64,000 nt of DNA from Sinisalibacter aestuarii (GTDB taxonomy: Bacteria; Pseudomonadota; Alphaproteobacteria; Rhodobacterales; Rhodobacteraceae), in contig NZ_BROH01000007.1 in the NCBI RefSeq assembly GCF_027923545.1, positions 62,001 through 126,000 on the forward strand. The letters are read 5' to 3'. The notes under the pieces are model-generated. The model saw only the letters and a program-made list of their open reading frames with translations. It was not told the DNA's origin and did no database searches. Below are positions 1 through 7,213 of the stretch, piece by piece (within the stretch, counting starts at the first letter, position 1; every line of letters begins with the position of its first letter). The translations under genes were made by a program, and so were the position numbers.

Positions 1-350
1 ATCAGCCCGGCCTCGGCCAGCTTGCCGGCAAGGTGCTGGGTGAGCCGGTGGTTCTGCTTCGACGACGAGCGCCCGAAATGATCGAAGCTCAGCCGGAACC
101 CCGCCGCCAGCTCGGCCTGCACATCATGCATCCGCGCGCAATAGTCCGCCACCGGCTCGCCGGTCTTGGCGGCGGCCAGTTCGGCGGGGGTGCCGTGCTC
201 GTCGGTGGCGCAGATGAACATCACCTCGTTGCCGCGCGCGCGCATGTAGCGGGCATAGAGATCGGCGGGCAGCTGGCTGCCGACGAGATTGCCGAGATGC
301 TTGATGCCGTTGATATAGGGCAGGGCGGAGGTGATGAGGATACGTGCCAT
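1..350 (-). CDS. metG: methionyl-tRNA synthetase, N-terminal part (runs off window)
   Basis: Class I aminoacyl-tRNA synthetase that charges tRNA-Met with methionine in the cytoplasm. Only the first 116 codons are in the window; the gene continues beyond position 1. The protein starts [20 protein letters not shown], which is the class I N-terminal region with a HIGH-like motif read as HLGN. It continues with the typical MetRS stretch [20 protein letters not shown]. The ATG is at 350. A GC hairpin with a downstream T-rich stretch lies between this gene and the upstream SDR gene on the same strand, so metG probably has its own promoter. Identification is from the characteristic N-terminus and is secure. 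Confidence 0.95.
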   Translation of the reverse strand, partial: MARILITSALPYINGIKHLGNLVGSQLPADLYARYMRARGNEVMFICATDEHGTPAELAAAKTGEPVADYCARMHDVQAELAAGFRLSFDHFGRSSSKQNHRLTQHLAGKLAEAGL

Positions 351-423
351 GTCTCGTCCCGTTTGTCTGTCGGCCCGCGTTTAACGCAAGGCGCGCGACA
401 AGGCCAGATGCGAGCGTGTCTTG

Positions 424-475
424 CCCTTCATCCTTGAAAAATACTCCGGGGGGTGCGGGGGGCAGAGCCCCCCGC
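424..475 (-). terminator. GC hairpin plus GTATTTTT motif downstream of the SDR gene
   Basis: Read on the minus strand, a perfect 9-bp stem (467-475 with 455-463, loop of 3) is followed by a C-rich stretch and then GGAGTATTTTTC and a purine-rich AAGGATGAAGGG. It follows the SDR stop codon closely, so it probably ends that transcript. The T-run is about 10 bases beyond the stem, so it is not a textbook intrinsic terminator. Similar modules occur at about 38993-39045 and 44910-44957 and next to the hairpin array at 56809-56945. Confidence 0.55.
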
Positions 476-483
476 CGTATCTT

Positions 484-1236
484 TTATTGCGCGGTATAGG
501 CGCCGTCGACCAGGTGATACGACCCGGTGATGAAGCCCGCCCGGTCCGACAAGAGGAAGGTGACCAGCGCCGAGACCTCTTCGGAGGCGCCGAGCCGGCC
601 GATCGGGTGCAGGCCCTTGAGGGCGTTGTAGGTGTCGCGGTCGAGCCCGTCGAGGAGCGGGGTGTCGATATAGCCCGGCCCCACCGCGTTGATGCGGATG
701 CCCTGGGCGGAATATTCCAGCGCCGCCGCCTTGGTCAGCCCCACCACCGCATGCTTGGCGGCAACATAGGCTCCGGCGCCGGCCGTGCCGACCGAGCCGA
801 GGATCGAGGCCATGTTGACGATGGCGCCACCGCCGGTTTTCAGCATTTCCGGAATGCCGTAGCGCAGGCCGTAGAACACGCCATGCAGGTTGACGTCCAT
901 CAAGCCGTGCCAGCCGTCGAGCGGCACCTCGCCGATCGGGGCGAGCGGCCCGCCGATCCCGGCATTGTTGACGAGGTAGTCGAGCCGCCCGGTTTTCTCC
1001 ACGGCGAAGTCCACCATCGCCTTGACCTGTTCGGCATCGCCGACATTGACGGCGACGGCATAGGCTTTGCCGCCGGCTTTTTCCACCTCGGCGGCCTTGG
1101 CTTCGGCCTCGGCCTGCTTCAGGTCGGCAACGATCACGGTCGCGCCGCCTGCGGCGAGGTCATCGACCACGGCGGCGCCGATGCCCGACGCGCCGCCGGT
1201 CACGATTGCGGTTTTGCCATCGAATCTCAGGTCCAT
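484..1236 (-). CDS. SDR-family NAD(P)-dependent oxidoreductase
   Basis: Classical short-chain dehydrogenase/reductase of 250 residues, the usual family length. The N-terminal Rossmann motif TGGASGIG is at about residues 14-21, NNAG is at about 91-94, and the catalytic YVAAK (YxxxK) follows a serine in the expected position. It oxidises or reduces a hydroxyl/keto group with NAD(P); the substrate cannot be deduced. The start at 1236 is supported by AAAGGAGG about 7 bases upstream. No neighbour shares the strand apart from metG downstream, so it is probably monocistronic. FabG-like activity is possible but not shown. Confidence 0.9.
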   Translation of the reverse strand: MDLRFDGKTAIVTGGASGIGAAVVDDLAAGGATVIVADLKQAEAEAKAAEVEKAGGKAYAVAVNVGDAEQVKAMVDFAVEKTGRLDYLVNNAGIGGPLAPIGEVPLDGWHGLMDVNLHGVFYGLRYGIPEMLKTGGGAIVNMASILGSVGTAGAGAYVAAKHAVVGLTKAAALEYSAQGIRINAVGPGYIDTPLLDGLDRDTYNALKGLHPIGRLGASEEVSALVTFLLSDRAGFITGSYHLVDGAYTAQ

Positions 1237-1526
1237 CAGGGGCCTCCTTTCGTAAATTTTTCAATACCTTAACTATATGCATTCTGGCTGTGGATTGTTA
1301 GGGGGCGAGCGATCACGATTGCGAATGCCCGCTATGCGCCGGGCACAGGGCGGGCGGATCTCGCCCCGCCTCTGGCCGGCGGCGCGGGCCTGTCTCTATA
1401 TTGCCGCGCGCGATGGGCTCGACCCGGTGCGGGGGGCGCCGCGCTGGGCGGCGCACAAGGCACACCCGCTGCCGTTTTGATCCGCAACGCGGGCGCATGC
1501 GTAAAACCCTGAAAAGGAGAACCGCC
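1237..1526. other. 290-bp intergenic region without a supported gene
   Basis: This stretch lies between the divergent SDR and lipocalin genes and must hold both promoters. The SDR-proximal end is AT-rich (about 1243-1285), as expected for a promoter; the remainder is very GC-rich. Short open frames on both strands have no recognisable motif and no good ribosome-binding site. I see no convincing -35/-10 pair, riboswitch or small RNA. Confidence 0.5.
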
Positions 1527-2063
1527 ATGCGCCTGCCAAATCTCATCCTCGCCGCCGCCGCCAGTCTGGGGCTTGCCGGCCCCGCGGCGGCGGGCTACCG
1601 CGATATCGCTGTGCCGATCGGTGTCGCGGTGAACCTCGATCTGAAGCGTTACCTCGGCAAATGGTACGAGATCGCCCGGTTTCCCAACCGCTTCGAGCGT
1701 GGCTGTGCCGGGGTGACGGCGGACTATGCCCTGCGCCCGGATGACAGGATCACGGTGGTCAATACCTGCCGCAAAGGCGGGCTGGATGGCCCGGTGGAGG
1801 TCGCCAAAGGCGTGGCTGAGCCGGTGGCGCCGGGCAAGCTGGAGGTCACCTTCGTGCCCTGGCTGCCCTTCGCGAAGGGCGATTACTGGGTGCTTCACGT
1901 CGACCCTGCCTATAGTTTCGCGGTGGTCGGAGAGCCGTCGGGCAAAACCGGCTGGATCCTCGCGCGTGCGCCCCGGCTCGCACCCGAAAAATACGACAAG
2001 GCCATATCGGTCCTGCAAAGCATGGGCTACGATACCGCGAAGTTGGAGCGGGTCGCGCACTAG
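1527..2063 (+). CDS. exported lipocalin family protein (Blc-like)
   Basis: A 178-residue lipocalin with a Sec signal peptide (hydrophobic stretch at residues 6-22, AxA cleavage region) and no lipobox cysteine, so probably periplasmic. The family signature GKWYEIARFP (GxW motif) occurs at about residues 46-55, and a conserved FVPWLP segment and C-terminal barrel/helix region follow. Bacterial lipocalins bind lipids or other hydrophobic ligands at the envelope. The ATG at 1527 is preceded by AAAAGGAG. A second, diverged lipocalin-like lipoprotein lies 27 bp downstream, then an EamA permease, suggesting an operon. Confidence 0.85.
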   Translation: MRLPNLILAAAASLGLAGPAAAGYRDIAVPIGVAVNLDLKRYLGKWYEIARFPNRFERGCAGVTADYALRPDDRITVVNTCRKGGLDGPVEVAKGVAEPVAPGKLEVTFVPWLPFAKGDYWVLHVDPAYSFAVVGEPSGKTGWILARAPRLAPEKYDKAISVLQSMGYDTAKLERVAH

Positions 2064-2090
2064 GCCCGCCTGAAGCTGAAGGATCTCGCG

Positions 2091-2555
2091 ATGCGCATCT
2101 TCCTGGCGGTTCTGGCGGCGACCCTGATGACGCTTGCCGCCTGTGCGCCGGCGATGCAGGGCCATCGCCGGGCCGATGCGCCGATGCAGGCGATCGTCGG
2201 CTTCGATCCGGCGCGCTTTGCCGGGGACTGGCACGAGGTGGCCGCCATTGGCCGCACCCCCGGCGCGCGCTGGCATGTCGAGCCGGGGGCGGGCGGGGCG
2301 CTTGGCGTCACCACCAGCCGCGACGGGGCCGGGCAGGGCCGGGTGATCGCGCCGGGCCGGTTCACCCTGTCGACCTTCCGCAGCCCGCTCTGGGTGCTCT
2401 GGGCCGATGCCGACATGCGCTCGGTGCTGCTCGGCACGCCCGATGGCAGCTTCGCCATCCTGCTCGACCGCGCCAGCGCAATGCCGCCCGACCGGCTGCG
2501 CGCCGCGCGCGAGATCCTGGACTGGAACGGCTACGACCTCGGGGCGCTCCATTGA
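2091..2555 (+). CDS. lipocalin-like lipoprotein
   Basis: A 154-residue predicted lipoprotein. The N-terminus is a type II signal peptide ending in the lipobox LAAC near residues 15-18. A shortened lipocalin signature FAGDWHEVAAIG follows at about residues 43-54, and the chain ends with a DRLRAAREILDWNGYD helix like that of the preceding lipocalin. It is shorter and more diverged than a full lipocalin and lacks the canonical GxWYE. It follows the upstream lipocalin by 27 bp and its stop overlaps the start of the next gene (TGATG), so the three are likely co-transcribed. Ligand unknown. Confidence 0.75.
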   Translation: MRIFLAVLAATLMTLAACAPAMQGHRRADAPMQAIVGFDPARFAGDWHEVAAIGRTPGARWHVEPGAGGALGVTTSRDGAGQGRVIAPGRFTLSTFRSPLWVLWADADMRSVLLGTPDGSFAILLDRASAMPPDRLRAAREILDWNGYDLGALH

Positions 2556-3448
2556 TGGAGCCGTGGATTCTCGCCACGCTCGCCGCGGCGCTGGTGCAGA
2601 CAATCCGGTTTTCGCTGCAGAAATCGCTGAAAGGCGCGGGGCTGTCCTCGGGTGGGGCCACCTTTTCGCGCTTCCTCTTCGCCGCACCGCTGGCGCTTGT
2701 GCTCTCGACGGGGCTCGTCGCCGGTTCGGGTGCGGCCCTGCCGGCGATGGGCGGGCGCTTCTGGGTCATGGTCACCACCGGAGGACTTGCGCAGATCGTG
2801 GCGACGATGGCCACGGTGGCGCTGTTCTCGGCGCGCAATTTCGCCGTGGGCATCGCCTTCACCAAGACCGAAACCGTGCTGGTCGCCGGGTTCTCGGCGC
2901 TGGTGCTGGCCGAGCCGGTGAGTGGCTGGGGGCTTGCCGCCATCCTCGTCGGGGTAGCGGGCGTGCTCTTTCTCTCGGTGCCGGTTGGCGGGAGGGTGCT
3001 GGCGCTGTTCAACCGGGCCTCGGCGCTGGGCCTGCTGGCGGGGGCGAGCTTCGGCCTCTCCGCCATCGGCTACCGCGCCGCGACGCAGGCGCTCGATGCC
3101 GAGGGCACGCTGATCCGCGCGGCGGTGACGCTCGCCGCCGTGACCAGCTTTCAGACCGTTGCAATGGCGCTGTGGCTGCGGTTTGCCGAGCCCGGCGAGA
3201 TGACGCGCGTGCTCGGCCAATGGCGGCGCACGGCGCTGGTGGGAGTGACGGGGATGCTCGGCTCGCTCGGCTGGTTCGTGGCCTTCACCCTGCAGAACGC
3301 GGCCTATGTGCGCGCGCTTGGTCAGATCGAGCTGGTGTTTTCGGTGCTCGGCTCCTGGCTGATCTTCGGTGAGCGCTCGACCCGGCGCGAACTGATCGGG
3401 ATCGGCTTTCTGGGCCTGTCCATCGTGATGCTGGTTCTGCTCACGTGA
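2555..3448 (+). CDS. EamA/DMT-superfamily transporter
   Basis: A 297-residue inner-membrane protein with about ten hydrophobic helices arranged as two repeats of five, the EamA drug/metabolite transporter layout. Charged loops and small-residue-rich helices (for example VVALFSARNFAVGIAFTKTE-like segments near residues 95-115) fit the family. Substrate unknown. The ATG at 2555 overlaps the stop of the preceding lipoprotein; a TTG one codon earlier is the alternative. The role with the lipocalins is unclear, although export of a small hydrophobic compound would be consistent with the context (inference). Confidence 0.85.
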   Translation: MEPWILATLAAALVQTIRFSLQKSLKGAGLSSGGATFSRFLFAAPLALVLSTGLVAGSGAALPAMGGRFWVMVTTGGLAQIVATMATVALFSARNFAVGIAFTKTETVLVAGFSALVLAEPVSGWGLAAILVGVAGVLFLSVPVGGRVLALFNRASALGLLAGASFGLSAIGYRAATQALDAEGTLIRAAVTLAAVTSFQTVAMALWLRFAEPGEMTRVLGQWRRTALVGVTGMLGSLGWFVAFTLQNAAYVRALGQIELVFSVLGSWLIFGERSTRRELIGIGFLGLSIVMLVLLT

Positions 3449-3531
3449 TGTTGGAATTGTGAAGTCTATTTCGCGCAGACGTCCAGATCATCCGCCAAGA
3501 ATGTTCGAAAAGTGAAAGTCGTGCCAGCCCT

Positions 3532-4236
3532 TTATCCGAGCGGCCCCCTGCCGCCGAGGCGGTGGAAATGCAGCTCTTCATCGTCGTTGCGGAAGAAGGG
3601 CACCGTTTCGGGCGGGCCGAGATCGGGCAGGCGGGCGGCGGTCTCGGACAGCACCACCTGGGTGATGAAGGGCAGATCGAGCCGTTTCAGATCGCCGAGC
3701 GCGACCCAGTGCAGATGGCCGAGCTCCTCCGAGGCGCGCGAAAAATCGTCGGGGTCCGAGGCCAGTTGCGCGGCGTCGGCCAGAAAGAACCGGGCATCGA
3801 AGCGCCGGGGCCGCCCCGGCGGGGTGATCGCGCGGAAGATGAAGGACAGCCCCGCCGCCGAGGGCAGATGTCCGGTCTCGGCAAAGCCGCGCCAATCGGC
3901 GGGCACCTCATCGTCCCACCCGCCCGGCACGCCGAGGATCTGGCCGGATTCTTCCCACAGCTCGCGGATCGCGGCGGCGAGCAGCGCCTGGGCCAGCTCC
4001 GGCCGGGCCTGCTCCGCGAGCCGCGAGAAATCGGGCTCTTCGCGGGCCTCGTGCACCGGCACGCGGGCATCGTCTTCATCCACCGCGCCGCCGGGAAAGA
4101 CGAATTTGTTGGGCATGAAGGCGGCATTTGCGCCGCGCTGGCCCATCAGCACGCGCGGGCGGTCGGTGCCCGCATCGCGGATCAGCACGATCGTCGCCGC
4201 GTCGCGCACGATATTGGCCTTGTCGATCCCGCTCAT
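3532..4236 (-). CDS. NUDIX hydrolase
   Basis: A 234-residue NUDIX-fold protein that would hydrolyse nucleoside-diphosphate-linked compounds. The fold starts at AATIVLIRD; the sequence has FPGGAVD (about residues 47-53), then an insertion of some 35 residues, then RELWEESGQIL (the REUxEExGU half of the NUDIX box) near residues 91-101. The long insertion inside the box is typical of the NUDT19/CoA-pyrophosphatase-like subgroup, but the substrate is not provable here. It starts 9 bp after the DUF983 gene on the same strand, so the two are co-transcribed. Confidence 0.85.
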   Translation of the reverse strand: MSGIDKANIVRDAATIVLIRDAGTDRPRVLMGQRGANAAFMPNKFVFPGGAVDEDDARVPVHEAREEPDFSRLAEQARPELAQALLAAAIRELWEESGQILGVPGGWDDEVPADWRGFAETGHLPSAAGLSFIFRAITPPGRPRRFDARFFLADAAQLASDPDDFSRASEELGHLHWVALGDLKRLDLPFITQVVLSETAARLPDLGPPETVPFFRNDDEELHFHRLGGRGPLG

Positions 4237-4245
4237 CGTGCCGGC

Positions 4246-4704
4246 TCAGGCGTCATCGGGCAGGTCGTCGGCCAGCTCCGGGGCAAAGCCGTGCATCCGC
4301 TTGGCCCATTGGAACCCCACCATCATCCCCTTGAACCGGGGCAGCAGCCACAGCGAGGCGGCGACGGTGCCGATCGAGAAGGCCGCGGCCAGCACCATCG
4401 GGTCTGGCCGGTAGATCATGTAGGCCGCGCCGAGCAGCGGCGCCATCAGGTGGCCGACGACGAGGATCGTCAGGTAGGCCGGGCCGTCATCGGCGCGCTG
4501 GTGATGCAATTCCTCACCACAAACGGTGCAGGTGTCGCGCACCTTCAGATAGCCCTTCATCATCGGCCCGGTGCCGCAGGCGGGGCAACGCCGCCGCCAG
4601 CCGCGCCAGGTGGCCTGACGCAGATCGCGCTCGCCGTCGCTGCCGTGAATATGATCCAGACGAAACCCGCCCAGATTGGGCGCGTCGTCGCGTGAGGCTT
4701 CCAT
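4246..4704 (-). CDS. DUF983 membrane protein with zinc ribbon
   Basis: A 152-residue protein of the DUF983 family. A predicted zinc ribbon (CPACG ... CTVCG) lies in the N-terminal third, followed by two transmembrane helices (about residues 75-95 and 100-118) and an acidic C-terminus. Function unknown. I chose ATG 4704 over an in-frame GTG at 4713 because GGAAGGTGAG is correctly spaced before the ATG. It is followed 9 bp later by the NUDIX gene. A sigma70-like promoter is visible upstream at 4743-4771. Confidence 0.85.
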   Translation of the reverse strand: MEASRDDAPNLGGFRLDHIHGSDGERDLRQATWRGWRRRCPACGTGPMMKGYLKVRDTCTVCGEELHHQRADDGPAYLTILVVGHLMAPLLGAAYMIYRPDPMVLAAAFSIGTVAASLWLLPRFKGMMVGFQWAKRMHGFAPELADDLPDDA

Positions 4705-4742
4705 GTGGCTCACCTTCCCACCGATCTTGTTCGCATCCGCTT

Positions 4743-4771
4743 ATCATAGGGATGATTTGCAGAGATGACAG
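4743..4771 (-). promoter_or_regulatory. predicted sigma70-type promoter of the DUF983-NUDIX operon
   Basis: On the minus strand CTGTCA (-35, 4766-4771) is separated by exactly 17 bases from TATGAT (-10, 4743-4748). The start of transcription would be near 4736, giving an approximately 32-base leader before the ATG at 4704. Sequence prediction only. Confidence 0.5.
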
Positions 4772-4946
4772 GCCATGACACCCCCTTGCGGCTTGATGTC
4801 GCGCCTGGCGCGCTCCGCTCTTAGCACGTTTTTTTGCGCAGGGAAGCGACGGAAGCCGCCGCGCGGCCCGTATCAGGCTCAATGGCGCGGCAGGAAGCCG
4901 GGCCAGACAAAAGGCAGGACCGATCTCTTATGGGAGAAATGAGACC

Positions 4947-5582
4947 ATGAAACACGCAATCAGGATCGCCGGCCTCGGCGTGCTGCTGGGTACCGCCGTC
5001 ACGCTGGCGGCGGTGCCGGCAAGCGCGCGCGGGCCGATGGGCGACGGGGCTGCGGGCCTTGGCGCTTTCGGTGAGCGCGGCGGGATGTTTACCACCGCTT
5101 TCGCCGATCTCGACGCCAATGGCGACGGCCAGATCACCGAGGAAGACCTGACGGCGCTGGCCGGGGCGAAGCTCGCCGAGGTGGATGCCGATGCAAGCGG
5201 CACGCTGGAGGCTACCGAGCTTGCGGCGTTCGCGCAGGCGCGCGTCGATGAACGGATGCAGGGCCGCAGCACGGGCTGGCGCGGGATGAACGCCGAGCAG
5301 ATGGCGACACGGATGGCCGAGCGCATCCTCTCGGCGCGCGACGCCGATAAGGACGGCGTGCTGAGCCTTGCCGAACTCGGCCCCGACAAAGGCTATGGCC
5401 GGGTGATCGACCGGTTCGACACCGATGACGACAATGCCATCAGCCAGGCCGAATACGACGACGCGAAAGCCGAGATGGGGGCGCGTTTTGCCAGACGCGA
5501 CGATCGCGGCGAGCGTGGTGGCCGCAGCGGTCACGGCTGGGGGCCGCAAGACGGCCCGGGTTTCGGTGGCAAGCGCCGCTAG
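4947..5582 (+). CDS. exported four-EF-hand calcium-binding protein
   Basis: A 211-residue protein with a Sec signal peptide (hydrophobic residues 7-27, ASA cleavage region). It has four EF-hand loops: residues 56-67 (DANGDGQITEED), 80-91 (DADASGTLEATE), 132-143 (DADKDGVLSLAE) and 158-169 (DTDDDNAISQAE). Position 1, 3, 5 and 12 ligands are mostly intact; loop 4 has N instead of G at position 6. The C-terminal 35 residues are rich in R, G and D. It probably binds calcium or another divalent metal in the periplasm. GGAG lies upstream of the ATG. It is followed by a hairpin and then an ECF sigma factor/anti-sigma/CnrX-like set on the same strand, hinting at a role in metal sensing (inference). 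Confidence 0.85.
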   Translation: MKHAIRIAGLGVLLGTAVTLAAVPASARGPMGDGAAGLGAFGERGGMFTTAFADLDANGDGQITEEDLTALAGAKLAEVDADASGTLEATELAAFAQARVDERMQGRSTGWRGMNAEQMATRMAERILSARDADKDGVLSLAELGPDKGYGRVIDRFDTDDDNAISQAEYDDAKAEMGARFARRDDRGERGGRSGHGWGPQDGPGFGGKRR

Positions 5583-5599
5583 GCATATGAAAAGGGGTG

Positions 5600-5618
5600 C
5601 CGGGCGGTTGCCGCCCGG
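5600..5618 (+). terminator. perfect GC hairpin after the EF-hand gene
   Basis: CCGGGCGG-TTG-CCGCCCGG forms a perfect 8-bp stem with a 3-base loop, 17 bp after the EF-hand stop codon. It has no T-run, so it may be a transcript-stabilising or attenuating hairpin rather than a full terminator. It sits upstream of the sigma-factor gene. Confidence 0.5.
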
Positions 5619-5668
5619 TGCCGGCCCCGGTTGCGGGGGCGCAAGACAGGGTTTACGTCTCAGACGCG

Positions 5669-6256
5669 ATGGACATGGCATTCGACGCTCAGACCGAAGT
5701 CTCCGACGAGGCGCTGCTGGTCGCCTTCGGCAACGGCGACCGCGAGGCGGCAGCCATGCTGACGGCACGGCTCGCCCCCCGGGTGCTGGGCTTTGCCGCG
5801 CGGATGCTGGGCGGCGACCGGCACGAGGCCGAGGACGTGACGCAGGAAGCCATGCTGCGGCTGTGGAAGATCGCGCCGGAGTGGCGCCAGGGCGAGGCCA
5901 AGGTATCCACCTGGCTCTATCGGGTGACCTCGAACCTCTGCACCGACCGGCTGCGCAAGAAGCGCGGCGTCGATATCGACGCGATCCCGGAACCGGCGGA
6001 CGACGCGCCGGGCGTGGCCGCCGGAATGATGCAGGCCGCCCGGGCGCGGGCGCTGGAGGCGGCGTTGGCGGAACTGCCCGAGCGGCAGCGCATCGCGGTG
6101 ACGCTTCGGCATCTGGAGGGGCAGACGAACCCCGAGATCGCCGAGGTGCTGGAAATCAGCGTGGAGGCGGTCGAGAGCCTGACCGCCCGCGGCAAGAGAA
6201 CGTTGGCGGCCTTGCTTGGCCACAGGCGCGAGGAGTTGGGATATGTCGAAGACTGA
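5669..6256 (+). CDS. ECF-type RNA polymerase sigma factor
   Basis: A 195-residue sigma70-family extracytoplasmic-function factor. Region 2 spans about residues 15-85, with DVTQEAMLRLWK at the region 2.2 position and STWLYRVTSNLCTDRLRKKR in regions 2.3-2.4. Region 4 spans about 130-185, with LAELPERQRIAVTLRHLEG and the HTH NPEIAEVLEISVEAVES. It lacks any C-terminal extension. Start choice is uncertain: ATG 5669 gives the usual family length but has no clear Shine-Dalgarno; ATG 5675 and an in-frame GTG at 5597 with an AAAAGGGG just upstream are alternatives. The next gene overlaps its 3' end, which indicates translational coupling to a membrane protein in the anti-sigma position. Confidence 0.9.
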   Translation: MDMAFDAQTEVSDEALLVAFGNGDREAAAMLTARLAPRVLGFAARMLGGDRHEAEDVTQEAMLRLWKIAPEWRQGEAKVSTWLYRVTSNLCTDRLRKKRGVDIDAIPEPADDAPGVAAGMMQAARARALEAALAELPERQRIAVTLRHLEGQTNPEIAEVLEISVEAVESLTARGKRTLAALLGHRREELGYVED

Positions 6257-6647
6257 ACACCCGATGATGGACGATATGGCGCTCGAAGCCTTGTTCGAAG
6301 CGTCCCGCACCGAGGCCCCGCTGCCATCGGAGGCGCTGCTGGCGCGGATCATGGCCGATGCGGAGGCCGAAGCGGCGGCGCGTGAGCGACCGGCCCAAAG
6401 CCCGGTGCGTCCGCGCACGGGCGTGATCGCGGCGGTGCTCGGCGTGCTCGGCGGCTGGCCCGCCGTGGCCGGTATGGTCACCGCGACGGTGGCCGGAATC
6501 TGGGTGGGCTTCGCTGCGCCCGACCAGCTCAACACGCTCGCGGGCGGGCTGTTGCTCACCGATGACAGCGGGTTCGCCGCGAGCTACGAGCTGGAAGACA
6601 TTGTGCCCGGCGGCGCGGGCCTCGGCACATTGCTGGAGGAGGGCTGA
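6243..6647 (+). CDS. small membrane protein, probable anti-sigma factor
   Basis: A 134-residue protein whose start overlaps the sigma-factor gene by 14 bp. The N-terminal ~50 residues are soluble and acidic (MALEALFEASRTEAPLPSEA), followed by a proline/arginine segment and one hydrophobic span at about residues 60-85; the remainder is presumably periplasmic. Gene position and topology fit an anti-sigma factor that tethers the ECF sigma to the membrane. I see no HxxxCxxC zinc anti-sigma motif, so membership of the ZAS group is not supported. The functional call is inferred from context. Confidence 0.65.
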   Translation: MSKTEHPMMDDMALEALFEASRTEAPLPSEALLARIMADAEAEAAARERPAQSPVRPRTGVIAAVLGVLGGWPAVAGMVTATVAGIWVGFAAPDQLNTLAGGLLLTDDSGFAASYELEDIVPGGAGLGTLLEEG

Positions 6648-6649
6648 TC

Positions 6650-7189
6650 ATGGCCGGTAACACGACGCAAGGCACGGGCGCATCCGCGCGCCCAAGGCGG
6701 CGCTGGCCGACGGTATTGCTGGCGGTGTCGCTGACGGCAAACCTGCTGGTGCTCGGCCTTGTTGCGGGTGCGCATCTGCGTGACGACAGAGATGCCCGCC
6801 GCTTCCCGCCGCCCGACCGCACGATGCTGTCCGACAGCGGCTTCCGCCCCTTCTTCGAGGCGATGCCGCGCGATGCCCGCAACGCGCTGGGTATGGCGCT
6901 GCGCGACCGTGGCGCGGTCTTTGCCCCCGACCGCGATACGCTGGCGGCGGAACTGCGCGAAATGCTCGCGGTGATGCGTGCCGAGCCCTACGATCCGGCG
7001 GCGCTGGAGGCGCTGCTGACCGTGCAGCATGACCGCGTCGAGGCGCGGTTTGCCGCTGGCCGGTCGGTGCTGTCGGAGCAGATCGCCACGATGTCGCCGG
7101 CAGAGCGCCGCGCCTATGCCGACCGGATCGAAGACCGGTTTGCCCGCGCCCTGGAGCACCGCCCGGCGCCGCGCAGCGACCGCGACTGA
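6650..7189 (+). CDS. membrane-anchored periplasmic heavy-metal-sensor-like protein (CnrX/Spy fold)
   Basis: A 179-residue protein with one N-terminal membrane anchor (about residues 22-42) and a helical, Arg/Asp-rich periplasmic domain. It resembles the heavy-metal-resistance family (CnrX/NccX/ZraP-like) in having FRPFFEAMPRDARNAL and a long helix MSPAERRAYADRIEDRFARAL. In CnrYXH systems such a protein works with an anti-sigma factor to control an ECF sigma, which matches the gene order here. No histidine- or methionine-rich metal site is evident, so the ligand is open. It starts 2 bp after the preceding gene. Confidence 0.7.
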   Translation: MAGNTTQGTGASARPRRRWPTVLLAVSLTANLLVLGLVAGAHLRDDRDARRFPPPDRTMLSDSGFRPFFEAMPRDARNALGMALRDRGAVFAPDRDTLAAELREMLAVMRAEPYDPAALEALLTVQHDRVEARFAAGRSVLSEQIATMSPAERRAYADRIEDRFARALEHRPAPRSDRD

Positions 7190-7213
7190 CCTGCAAAGCG
7201 TGCCTGGCCGCTG

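Noticed and set aside
1277-1480. Short open frames in the SDR-lipocalin gap
   Set aside because: No ribosome-binding site, no conserved motif and high-GC bias on both strands.
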